This document shows positions 1 through 5,519 of a stretch of DNA of 6,880 nt, piece after piece. Every line of letters starts with the position of its first letter. The stretch's first letter is position 1. Source of the stretch: Marine Group II euryarchaeote MED-G33 (GTDB taxonomy: Archaea > Thermoplasmatota > Poseidoniia > Poseidoniales > Thalassarchaeaceae); NCBI GenBank assembly GCA_949538655.1, contig CATISE010000017.1, positions 1-6,880 of the forward strand, read 5' to 3'. The notes beneath the pieces were generated by a model that was not told the DNA's origin, ran no database searches, and worked only from the letters and a program-made list of their open reading frames with translations. The translations under genes and the position numbers were made by a program.

Positions 1-98
1 ACACCACATTCAATTTCGACAGGACGCATTTCGTCCGCTTTACGACCATCTTCTCGGATGCCGTTTTCATCCATACACTGGTAATCTCCATATCCCAT
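1..98 (-). CDS. rrp41: Exosome RNase PH-like subunit Rrp41, N-terminal fragment
   Basis: Only the first 32 codons and two bases are inside the window; the gene runs off the left edge. Reading from the ATG at 98, the residues DGRKADEMRPVEIECG (from about residue 17) are the typical beginning of archaeal Rrp41, the catalytic RNase PH-fold subunit that pairs with Rrp42 in the hexameric ring of the archaeal exosome and degrades RNA phosphorolytically from the 3' end. It lies 18 bases downstream of the rrp4 stop, the order expected for the archaeal exosome operon. The ATG at 98 is preferred because a Shine-Dalgarno-like GGAAGTGA sits just upstream. The next in-frame ATG (M9, at 74-72) would still keep the conserved motif but has no comparable ribosome binding site. 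Catalytic residues lie outside the window and cannot be judged. Confidence 0.93.
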   Translation of the reverse strand, partial: MGYGDYQCMDENGIREDGRKADEMRPVEIECG

Positions 99-102
99 AT
101 TT

Positions 103-110
103 TCACTTCC
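103..110 (-). promoter_or_regulatory. Ribosome binding site of rrp41
   Basis: GGAAGTGA on the minus strand lies four bases before the ATG at 98, within the rrp4-rrp41 gap. It differs at one base from GGAGGTGA, and it decides the start chosen for the truncated gene. Similar elements precede rrp4 (GGAGTGA) and psmA (GGAGGG), so this operon uses led transcripts. Confidence 0.6.
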
Positions 111-116
111 TAACTC

Positions 117-809
117 TCACTCACTCATTTCCAATGCATCGATTCGATCTTTCAATCCAGGAAGGTGTGCTGTATCTCGAATCAGTTTCAATGCTGATCG
201 AACATCACGCATCCCATCGTGCTCACCATCGAGCCAGACTCGACCATTTTGTCCTACGACTAGTCGACACTGACCCAAATCCTTGAGGGTCTGCAGCATG
301 CTGCCACCCTTTCCTATGACTTGAGGAATAATATGTGGAGGAATCTCTTCCAATAGACCGGATTTCAATTTCCGGAGGCCCATGCCTTTCATGGTTGCAA
401 CCGCTGAATGTGTTTCATCGACTTCTTGGATACGACAAAGCACCGCTTCGCCAACATTGAGGTGTTCGCGCACAGCGCCGAACTCGACCTTCCATGGTGC
501 GAGGCTCATTGGTAAAATAGCATTGAAAGAAGCCCCAATGTCTAGAAACCAAATATTGTTGGTCATGCCTTCGACAAATCCGATTACTAGGTCGCCCGCT
601 CGTGGCACATATCGACTACTAACTGGGTCAATACTGATTGTCTTTCCATTTTCTCGCAGGGTTCCCATGCGCATTGCTACAAATTCGCCGTTGATTCGAC
701 GAATACCGTGCCCTGCTTCGGCGCCTTCGTGCACGCCGACACGCTCGCCCGGATGGACGAGCCGCACAGCACCCGAGTCATGCTCGGTAGGGGTGCTGTC
801 TTCACTCAT
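117..809 (-). CDS. rrp4: Exosome RNA-binding cap subunit Rrp4
   Basis: The 230-residue protein has the length and three-part layout of archaeal Rrp4: an N-terminal beta domain (about residues 15-65), an S1 RNA-binding domain (about 68-140, including GDLVIGFVEG) and a KH domain (about 155-215) with the IPQVIGKGG loop at 161-169. Rrp4 sits on top of the Rrp41-Rrp42 ring in a trimeric cap and feeds RNA into the central channel in the cytoplasm. The ATG at 809 is supported by GGAGTGA seven bases upstream; the first 13 residues (acidic, Ser/Thr-rich) look like a disordered extension. It follows sdo1 after a 75-base gap and precedes rrp41 by 18 bases, so it is probably co-transcribed with both. The KH loop is intact as IGKGG, so RNA binding is expected. 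Identity is secure; function is by family. Confidence 0.95.
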   Translation of the reverse strand: MSEDSTPTEHDSGAVRLVHPGERVGVHEGAEAGHGIRRINGEFVAMRMGTLRENGKTISIDPVSSRYVPRAGDLVIGFVEGMTNNIWFLDIGASFNAILPMSLAPWKVEFGAVREHLNVGEAVLCRIQEVDETHSAVATMKGMGLRKLKSGLLEEIPPHIIPQVIGKGGSMLQTLKDLGQCRLVVGQNGRVWLDGEHDGMRDVRSALKLIRDTAHLPGLKDRIDALEMSE

Positions 810-858
810 TTCGTATTCACTCCGGCCCGCCGACCCAACGCCCCTCTTTAACGGTGCC

Positions 859-884
859 CACCCCGTAGGGGTGTGTTTTACACC
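859..884 (-). repeat. Two overlapping, mutually exclusive hairpins in the sdo1-rrp4 gap
   Basis: Directly after the sdo1 stop, the minus strand can form GGTGT (884-880) with ACACC (874-870) around a 5-base loop, or CACCCC (873-868) with GGGGTG (864-859) around the loop TAC. The two share bases 873-870, so only one can form at a time. The rest of the gap (810-858) holds the rrp4 Shine-Dalgarno GGAGTGA. There is no T-run after the second hairpin in the direction of the operon, so it is not a terminator by either bacterial or archaeal rules. A processing site or translational switch is conceivable but unproven. Confidence 0.4.
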
Positions 885-1574
885 TCAATTGAGTTCCTTA
901 ACATCGGTATTTGGGTCTCGTTTTGCAACCTTTGAGAGATACTCTCCTTTCATCCCAGCGGGGATTTCAACAACGAATGCCCAATCGCCATTTTCAAGCC
1001 ACTGCTCCTTAATGACATCGCTTCGAACCTCTCTTTGAACCGAACCATACGCAGATCCAGATACACGAAATGCGAGTTTTATCGTGTCGAAAGAAAGTGG
1101 GATGACTGGGCGCAGAACTTTGACCGCATCCTTGATTTGACGTTCCACAGACAAAAACGGGTCAGGGTTCCACCGCAATTCATCCAGTGCGAGCTCAATT
1201 CGTGTTGCAGGGTGTGGTGCTTTACTTCGTGGATCTATTGCTGTTCTGGAAATTTCTGTGATGATTTGTTGACGCTTGTCAGATATCATTTGTCGGCGCT
1301 GAACAGTCGTCAACTGAATCGACCCTTTGGTCAATATCGCAGTGACACAATCGTGTAACTCTGTCGTACCAAATGTGGATAGTATTTTTTCCTCTGTTGG
1401 CCTTTCTCCACCTCTGGCATCATGCCAAATTTCATCGGTAGCCAGTAGGTCATCGAGACTTACGCCCATCGGGTCCGACTTGAACAAATCAACAAGTTCA
1501 GGATCAACGAGGATTTCGTAACGCTTCCCACCCTTCTCTAAACGGGCGACAACTGCGCTATCCAAACTGACCAT
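885..1574 (-). CDS. sdo1: Ribosome maturation protein SBDS/Sdo1
   Basis: This 229-residue protein is the archaeal SBDS (Shwachman-Bodian-Diamond) homologue. In eukaryotes the family works with the GTPase EFL1 to remove eIF6 from the 60S subunit; in archaea it binds the large subunit, with a less certain role. Visible are the N-terminal FYSH domain (about 1-85; VVARLEKGGKRYEILVDPEL), the central helical domain (about 86-160; SRTAIDPRSKAPHP is a family hallmark) and a C-terminal ferredoxin-like domain (about 163-229). I start it at the ATG at 1574 because archaeal homologues begin MVSLD, and the GAGGGT stretch lies close upstream; an in-frame GTG at 1586 overlapping the psmA stop would add four residues (MRVT). 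The gene begins eight bases after psmA, so translation is probably coupled. Length is normal and no key part is missing. Confidence 0.94.
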   Translation of the reverse strand: MVSLDSAVVARLEKGGKRYEILVDPELVDLFKSDPMGVSLDDLLATDEIWHDARGGERPTEEKILSTFGTTELHDCVTAILTKGSIQLTTVQRRQMISDKRQQIITEISRTAIDPRSKAPHPATRIELALDELRWNPDPFLSVERQIKDAVKVLRPVIPLSFDTIKLAFRVSGSAYGSVQREVRSDVIKEQWLENGDWAFVVEIPAGMKGEYLSKVAKRDPNTDVKELN

Positions 1575-1582
1575 GGTTACCC

Positions 1583-2308
1583 TCACTCATCATATGCGGG
1601 CTTGAGTTTCTCAATGTGTGCGATGGTTTCTGCACGAGATAGAACACGATATCCTGATTCATCGATGACTGCAATTTCGACTGCGTCTTTGTTGAGTTTG
1701 GCTTCGATTGATTCACGGAGTGCTTCTAGACCCATCTTGATTCCAGCATTTAGAGTCATATTGGGTTTCCAATTGTTTTCAAAATGCTCGACTACAGTAT
1801 TTCTTCCTCTACCAATTGCACCTGCGTGGTAGGACTGGTAAGCGCCGGATGGATCTGTCTCGTATAGGTGAAGGCCATTTCCGTCAACGCCTGCGATTAG
1901 TAAAGCAGTACCGAATGGTCGTGAGCCGCCATACTGTGTGAAAGATTGTTTAAAATCGCAAATTCTCTTTGCCAATGCATCTACAGGAATCTTATCACTG
2001 TAAGTAATCCGATTTATTTGACATTGAACACGGGCGCGGTCGACAAGTTGTCGCGCATCGGCGACCAAGCCGGATGTGGCGAAGCCAAGATGATCGTCAA
2101 TTTTGTATACCTTCTCAATGGACTCTGGAATAATCAATCGACTGGAGATGCGTTTATCCACTACCAAGATTACACCATCTCGATATTTCAGCCCAGCAGT
2201 AGTCGTTCCACGCTTGACTGATTCCCTGGCATATTCTACCTGAAATAGTCGCCCATCTGGGCTGAAAGTTGTGATGCCATGATCATATCCTCTTCCACTC
2301 GGCTGCAT
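1583..2308 (-). CDS. psmA: 20S proteasome alpha subunit
   Basis: The 241-residue protein is the alpha subunit of the archaeal 20S proteasome, which forms the gated outer rings of the cytoplasmic protease and docks ATPases such as PAN. The N-terminal proteasome alpha signature is clear (GITTFSPDGRLFQVEYARES, residues 11-30), as is the Ntn-hydrolase-like body; alpha subunits are not catalytic. Residue numbers match Thermoplasma acidophilum in the gate region: Tyr8, Asp9, Pro17, Lys66 (SIEK, the pocket lysine for C-terminal HbYX tails) and Gly80 are present. Position 10, normally Arg in the YDR gate motif, is His here. The ATG at 2308 is supported by GGAGGG ending six bases upstream. This is the first gene of the leftward operon; sdo1 starts eight bases after its stop. 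The beta subunit is not in the window. Confidence 0.97.
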   Translation of the reverse strand: MQPSGRGYDHGITTFSPDGRLFQVEYARESVKRGTTTAGLKYRDGVILVVDKRISSRLIIPESIEKVYKIDDHLGFATSGLVADARQLVDRARVQCQINRITYSDKIPVDALAKRICDFKQSFTQYGGSRPFGTALLIAGVDGNGLHLYETDPSGAYQSYHAGAIGRGRNTVVEHFENNWKPNMTLNAGIKMGLEALRESIEAKLNKDAVEIAVIDESGYRVLSRAETIAHIEKLKPAYDE

Positions 2309-2320
2309 TTGAATCCCTCC

Positions 2321-2356
2321 GCCGACCTTCGGTGTCCCCTTTGAACCTTCGTCGGC
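2321..2356 (-). promoter_or_regulatory. Leader inverted repeat next to the psmA ribosome binding site
   Basis: GCCGAC (plus strand 2321-2326) and GTCGGC (2351-2356) are perfect 6-base inverted arms with 24 bases between them. The heptamer ACCTTCG also occurs twice in direct orientation, at 2325-2331 and 2345-2351, exactly 20 bases apart. In psmA mRNA the stem would end one base before the GGAGGG ribosome binding site (2320-2315). It could be a leader hairpin or, on DNA, a site for a dimeric regulator. I see no clear TATA box for psmA here, so the transcription start is unknown. Confidence 0.4.
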
Positions 2357-2400
2357 TAACCCTTGCGCGTGAATGGAGGTTCTTCAACACAGGGGGCGGC

Positions 2401-2429
2401 GGGTCTATCGACCCCAATCGAATAGACCC
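2401..2429. promoter_or_regulatory. Operator-like inverted repeat upstream of dph6
   Basis: GGGTCTAT (2401-2408) and ATAGACCC (2422-2429) are perfect 8-base arms with 13 bases between, ending four bases before the dph6 ATG. The arm centres are 21 bases apart, two helical turns, as expected for a dimeric transcription regulator. There is no Shine-Dalgarno before dph6, so a leaderless mRNA is likely; the weak TATA-like TCTATC at 2404-2409 sits about 28 bases before the ATG, where box A would be. A regulator bound here would then block the promoter. As RNA it could also be a hairpin. The remainder of the 2309-2433 gap is G+C-rich and shows no other clear promoter. Confidence 0.45.
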
Positions 2430-2433
2430 CCAT

Positions 2434-3213
2434 ATGCGAGTCCTCATCATGTCCTCTGGAGGGAAGGATTCCTCGTATGCGACATGGTGGGCAACATTGC
2501 GGGGCTGGGAGGTTTCAGGATTGGTCACCATTCGGGTAACTGGGGGGGATTCAATGATGTTCCAGGTTCCTTCGACAGCCCTTGTGGGGATGCAAGCAGC
2601 CAGTGCCAATCTTCCCTGGCTACCCATTTCAATAGAAGGCCATGAAGAAGAGGAAATGAATCAGTTGGAAGTAGCGCTTGAACAAATTGTCCACGGCAGT
2701 GGTAAACCACGCTCTGATATTTGGTCGTCGGCCGAGCGTACGGAAGCGGTATGGCCAAAGGGATGGAAATGGCCGAATAATTTGCGTAGATTACGAGCAT
2801 CTGAACCCATAGAGGGATTGGTGGTTGGTGCAATACGCAGTGATTATCAAAAAACTAGAATCGAGCAAATGTGCAACCGTCTGGGTATTCGATCATTCAC
2901 ACCTTTATGGCACCACAATGGAATCTCCCACATGCGTAATCTTGTTTCACATGGCCACCATGTCATGATGACATCGGTTTCGACGGATGGACTTGGAAAA
3001 GAATGGCTTGGTCGAATGTTAGACATGAATGATGTAGACGAATTGGAAAAATTGTCGGACGAGTTTAGATTCAATATTGATGGTGAAGGAGGCGAATTTG
3101 AAACCGCAGTCTTGGGGGCACCCTGGATGAAAACGAAAATCAAAACCAATCACACCATTCATTGGACTGGGCAGAGAGGATGGGTCGACATATGGGGGGC
3201 TGAATTGGCCTAA
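2434..3213 (+). CDS. dph6: Dph6-type diphthine-ammonia ligase (PP-loop ATPase)
   Basis: The 259-residue protein belongs to the DUF71/ATP_bind_4 family. The PP-loop SSGGKDSS (residues 7-14) binds ATP pyrophosphate; GAIRSDYQ (132-139) and GEGGEFET (217-224) are the family's other hallmarks. Dph6 amidates diphthine to diphthamide on the conserved histidine of translation elongation factor 2, using ATP and ammonia. The ATG at 2434 puts the PP-loop at the usual place; a GTG at 2332 would add 34 non-conserved residues that run through the inverted repeat and was rejected. A Trp-rich stretch of about 40 residues (87-125) lies between the N-terminal fold and GAIRSDYQ, where archaeal homologues are usually shorter, so the protein exceeds the common size of about 220-230. 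The gene is divergent from psmA and followed 62 bases later by purB. Family assignment is firm; the exact substrate is inferred from archaeal/eukaryotic homologues. Confidence 0.88.
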   Translation: MRVLIMSSGGKDSSYATWWATLRGWEVSGLVTIRVTGGDSMMFQVPSTALVGMQAASANLPWLPISIEGHEEEEMNQLEVALEQIVHGSGKPRSDIWSSAERTEAVWPKGWKWPNNLRRLRASEPIEGLVVGAIRSDYQKTRIEQMCNRLGIRSFTPLWHHNGISHMRNLVSHGHHVMMTSVSTDGLGKEWLGRMLDMNDVDELEKLSDEFRFNIDGEGGEFETAVLGAPWMKTKIKTNHTIHWTGQRGWVDIWGAELA

Positions 3214-3214
3214 A

Positions 3215-3279
3215 GTGGTGATTCAATGCGGCACCCTCAAAACCGACGCCATATGCCCCTCAACTGGGTGGTTCAATGC
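3215..3279 (+). repeat. Duplicated ribosome-binding/start cassette in the dph6-purB gap
   Basis: GTGGTGATTCAATGC (3215-3229) and GTGGTTCAATGC (3268-3279) are the same sequence apart from three bases; each contains a GGTG-type ribosome binding site four bases before an ATG. Between them CCCTCAA also occurs twice (3234-3240 and 3257-3263). The second copy is the purB start. The pattern suggests a short tandem duplication of the start region or selection for two initiation sites. No TATA box is visible in the 62-base gap, so purB probably shares the dph6 transcript. Confidence 0.5.
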
Positions 3280-3285
3280 CAGTAA
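3226..3285 (+). CDS. Possible 19-residue leader peptide overlapping the purB start
   Basis: An ATG at 3226 with GGTGA (3217-3221) four bases upstream opens a 19-codon frame, MRHPQNRRHMPLNWVVQCQ, ending in TAA at 3283-3285. Its last 10 bases overlap the first 10 of purB in another frame, so ribosomes finishing it would stand over the purB start. It is the first ATG after the dph6 stop. The peptide is basic, with no membrane segment or run of one amino acid that would suggest classic attenuation. It resembles no family I know. It may be a translational-coupling device, a remnant of start-site duplication, or chance; a frame this short is weak evidence by itself. Confidence 0.3.
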   Translation: MRHPQNRRHMPLNWVVQCQ

Positions 3286-4622
3286 GTCCTCTTGATTATC
3301 GATATGGTCGTGACCCGATTAAGCTAGTATGGAGTCAAGATGGAAGACATTCACGTCAACTTGAGGTTGAAAGAGCTTTAATTTGGGCACACAACCAATT
3401 GGGTCGGGTTAGTGATGAGCATTATGCCGCTGTGGCAGCCATTTCAAATCCAATATCGGTCACTGCCGAAAGGGTCGATGAAATCGAACGGGAGACCAGG
3501 CACGACATCATGGCCTTGACGAAAGCAATGGCTGAAGCCGCAGGTGAAGCTGGTTGGTGTATCCATCTAGGTGCGACGAGCAATGATATCGTCGATACTG
3601 CGGTCGGATTACAAATTAAAGATAGTGTTGAAATTCACCGTGAAATATTGACCACATTGATAACGACTCTTGCAGATCTTGCCGAGAGGGAAAGAGCGAC
3701 TGTAATGTTGGGAAGAACCCATGGACAAGCAGCTGTTCCGATTACATTTGGCTTGAAAATTGCTGTATTTCTAGACGAATTTAGACGTCATTATGTTCGT
3801 CTTGAAGAAATCACTGAACGCGTATGTGTCGGTAAATTCCTTGGAGCTGTAGGCACTGGTGCCGCACAAGGCAAAGATGCACGACAACTGCAAAAATTGA
3901 TTCTCACTCACTTGGGTCTAAGCGTCCCATTGGTCACAACACAAGTAGTGGGCCGAGATCGGTATATCGAGTGGGTATCTTGGATGGCGAATGTGGCTAC
4001 AAGTGTCGAGAAATTACTCCAGGAAATTCGTAATTTACAACGTAGTGAAATTGCGGAAGTCGGCGAGTGGTTCGATGCTGAGAAGCAAGTTGGAAGCAGT
4101 ACGATGGCCCACAAGAGAAACCCTATCACCGCAGAGAATGCGTGTGGACTGGCTCGTATTGTTCGTTCATTTATTGTGCCGTCTTATGAAAATGCATTGC
4201 TCTGGCATGAAAGAGATTTGGCCAATAGCAGTGCAGAGAGGTTTACGCTTTCACACGCTGCGATTTTGTTGGATGACATCATGGAAAAGTGTAATCGTGT
4301 CATGTCGAAATGTGTGGTTGACACCAAGAATATGCGGTTGAATATCGATCGACAGAATGGGCTCGTCATGGCAGAGAAAGTGATGATCGAACTTGTTGAT
4401 GCCGGCATACCCCGTGATGAGGCGCACGAGATCTTGAGAAGTGCAAGCATGGTATCCATCTCTGAAAGTCGACACTTGCGAGAAATCTGCGGTGGAATCG
4501 AAGCGATTACACAGCGATTTAGCAATGACCAACTCGATGAAATGTTTGAGCCGGCCAGTCACATCGGTGTCTCGCTCGAACTTGTGGACGAAGCTGTCGC
4601 TGCGGCGCGGGCACAAATCTAA
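3276..4622 (+). CDS. purB: Adenylosuccinate lyase
   Basis: The 448-residue protein is of normal length for PurB, the homotetrameric fumarase/aspartase-superfamily enzyme that releases fumarate from SAICAR and from adenylosuccinate in purine synthesis. Seen in order: RETRHD (72-77), GATSND (99-104), GRTHGQ (146-151; His149 is the expected general acid), the mobile signature loop GSSTMAHKRNP (273-283, with the catalytic serine) and HERD...SSAER (311-322). The usual MPHK of the loop is MAHK here, still within the general superfamily pattern. The ATG at 3276 has GGGTGG four bases upstream and gives the typical MPVSPLDYRYG beginning. It follows dph6, probably on one transcript, and its stop lies two bases from the stop of the converging small gene, leaving no room for a separate terminator. 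Confidence 0.96.
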   Translation: MPVSPLDYRYGRDPIKLVWSQDGRHSRQLEVERALIWAHNQLGRVSDEHYAAVAAISNPISVTAERVDEIERETRHDIMALTKAMAEAAGEAGWCIHLGATSNDIVDTAVGLQIKDSVEIHREILTTLITTLADLAERERATVMLGRTHGQAAVPITFGLKIAVFLDEFRRHYVRLEEITERVCVGKFLGAVGTGAAQGKDARQLQKLILTHLGLSVPLVTTQVVGRDRYIEWVSWMANVATSVEKLLQEIRNLQRSEIAEVGEWFDAEKQVGSSTMAHKRNPITAENACGLARIVRSFIVPSYENALLWHERDLANSSAERFTLSHAAILLDDIMEKCNRVMSKCVVDTKNMRLNIDRQNGLVMAEKVMIELVDAGIPRDEAHEILRSASMVSISESRHLREICGGIEAITQRFSNDQLDEMFEPASHIGVSLELVDEAVAAARAQI

Positions 4623-4624
4623 TC

Positions 4625-4873
4625 TCAAAGTGATAGTGCAAATAGGATGCCGCCAGTGATGGCTGCAAATCCAAACAGCATTACAATCATCGCTTGAGGT
4701 CCGAATTGATTTGTATCAAGGAAGGCCACTTTGAAAATACCGCCACTGCTAGTCATGCCACTGATGAGGCCAACATCCTCATCCTGTTCATCATAAAATG
4801 GAAGTTCACGCCGTGGGATACGCTCTAGGTTTGAGAGATTGAAATCGGATTCGAGTTCCGCATCCTTGGCCAT
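4625..4873 (-). CDS. Small protein with one C-terminal membrane segment, function unknown
   Basis: I do not recognise this 82-residue protein. Residues 1-55 are soluble, with an acidic stretch (YDEQDED, 27-33) and a Gly/Ser-rich patch (39-45); residues 61-80 form one hydrophobic segment ending two residues from the C-terminus, so it looks tail-anchored. The ATG at 4873 was chosen over the GTG at 4918 because a TATA element (centre 4899) lies 26 bases before it, the spacing for a leaderless mRNA, and because the extra 15 residues look non-native. There is no Shine-Dalgarno. It converges on purB with two bases between stops and is divergent from the RecA-like gene. It is likely a real gene because it fills the gap exactly and has a sensible promoter and topology; comparison with relatives would settle it. 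Confidence 0.65.
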   Translation of the reverse strand: MAKDAELESDFNLSNLERIPRRELPFYDEQDEDVGLISGMTSSGGIFKVAFLDTNQFGPQAMIVMLFGFAAITGGILFALSL

Positions 4874-4891
4874 GTTTAACCCAAAACAGTC

Positions 4892-4906
4892 AATGGTATA
4901 TCCATT
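4892..4906. promoter_or_regulatory. Dyad-symmetric TATA element between divergent genes
   Basis: AATGG-TATAT-CCATT is a 5-base inverted repeat wrapped around an A/T core. Its centre (4899) is 26 bases from the ATG of the leftward small membrane protein, the expected box A distance for a leaderless start. For the rightward RecA-like gene, transcription would begin near 4925 and give a leader of about 25 bases that carries GAGG. One symmetric element may thus serve both genes, or the arms may be an operator covering the TATA box. Start sites are inferred from spacing only. Confidence 0.5.
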
Positions 4907-4938
4907 CCGACACCACACTCCTCATTTACCTCGGCTTC

Positions 4939-4942
4939 GAGG
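4939..4942 (+). promoter_or_regulatory. Ribosome binding site that fixes the RecA-like start
   Basis: GAGG lies seven bases before the ATG at 4950. It favours that start over upstream in-frame codons beginning at 4839, whose reading would run through the promoter, and over the out-of-frame ATG at 4946. Confidence 0.5.
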
Positions 4943-4949
4943 AACATGC

Positions 4950-5519
4950 ATGTTGCCACCTATTACCGACCCTATACACCTATCCGTCGCCGGAGGCTGT
5001 GGTGGAACAACATTGGGTCTTCAATATGCAAGAAATGTATTATCTGCAGGTAATCACGTGGTTTGGATTTGTGAGGAAATCCCTGATGGTGACCGTTTTT
5101 CACAGATATTTAGTGAGTTGTCCCCGGTCGCTGTCTCCAAGTTTCACCTCAGTGCTGTTGGCGATAATACAGAAATTGGAGTCAATAGTGCGATTGGTTT
5201 GCTCGAGGTTTTGAACAATATCGAACTGGTTGTGGTCGATGATTGGACGGCTAAAATTGGCAAACCAAGTGCGAGTTTGATGAAATCGATGAAAAATTTG
5301 ATTGCAATTTGTGTCCAGAAAAATGTTTCAATCATTGCCATCTCATCGGCCTATGAAGATGCAGGTGGTTCAGGATGGAAATCGAGAGGTAATCTAAATC
5401 CATGTGATATTTGGTTTCTACATCGTAGTCAAATCGACACGATGAGGCGCGAATTACACATCGGTGATAATGTCAGAGATTACATCCTTTCAGATGATGG
5501 ATTTACTCTTCGTAAGTGA
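4950..5519 (+). CDS. RecA-fold-like protein (KaiC/RadB type) with degenerate P-loop
   Basis: The 189-residue protein looks like a lone RecA-superfamily core, but I cannot name it. At residues 14-22, AGGCGGTTL sits where a Walker A motif (GxxGxGKT) would be, followed by a helix LGLQYARNVL as in KaiC, RadB and FlaH-type ATPases; the key lysine is Gly19. A Walker B-like strand, LVVVDDW, is at 93-99, and IIAISSAYED (128-137) resembles the next core strand with its sensor loop. HVVWICEE (36-43) fits the strand after the P-loop helix. The Gly codon is GGA, two changes from Lys AAA, so a single sequencing error does not explain it. ATP hydrolysis is therefore doubtful; it may be a structural or nucleotide-sensing partner. 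It is divergent from one small membrane protein and overlaps another by 17 bases tail to tail. Assignment to the fold is by motif only. Confidence 0.65.
   Translation: MLPPITDPIHLSVAGGCGGTTLGLQYARNVLSAGNHVVWICEEIPDGDRFSQIFSELSPVAVSKFHLSAVGDNTEIGVNSAIGLLEVLNNIELVVVDDWTAKIGKPSASLMKSMKNLIAICVQKNVSIIAISSAYEDAGGSGWKSRGNLNPCDIWFLHRSQIDTMRRELHIGDNVRDYILSDDGFTLRK

Noticed and set aside
859..880. Bacterial-type terminator on the plus strand (hairpin followed by TGTTTTA)
   Set aside because: No plus-strand gene lies upstream, and archaea terminate mainly at T-runs without a needed hairpin.
382..1038. 218-codon plus-strand frame across rrp4 and sdo1
   Set aside because: It lies opposite two well-identified genes, resembles no family, has Ser/Arg/Pro-rich shadow composition and no ribosome binding site.
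1584..1586. GTG as the sdo1 start
   Set aside because: Possible because it overlaps the psmA stop, but the ATG at 1574 gives the MVSLD beginning typical of archaeal SBDS proteins.
2332..2433. GTG-started N-terminal extension of dph6
   Set aside because: The 34 extra residues are not family-like and run through the inverted repeat; the ATG at 2434 places the PP-loop correctly.
3991..4341. 116-codon plus-strand frame and several minus-strand frames inside purB
   Set aside because: All lie within the clearly conserved purB frame and show no family motifs or start signals.
4839..4949. N-terminal extension of the RecA-like protein
   Set aside because: It would overlap the divergent gene and the TATA element; GAGG and the ATG at 4950 give a better start.
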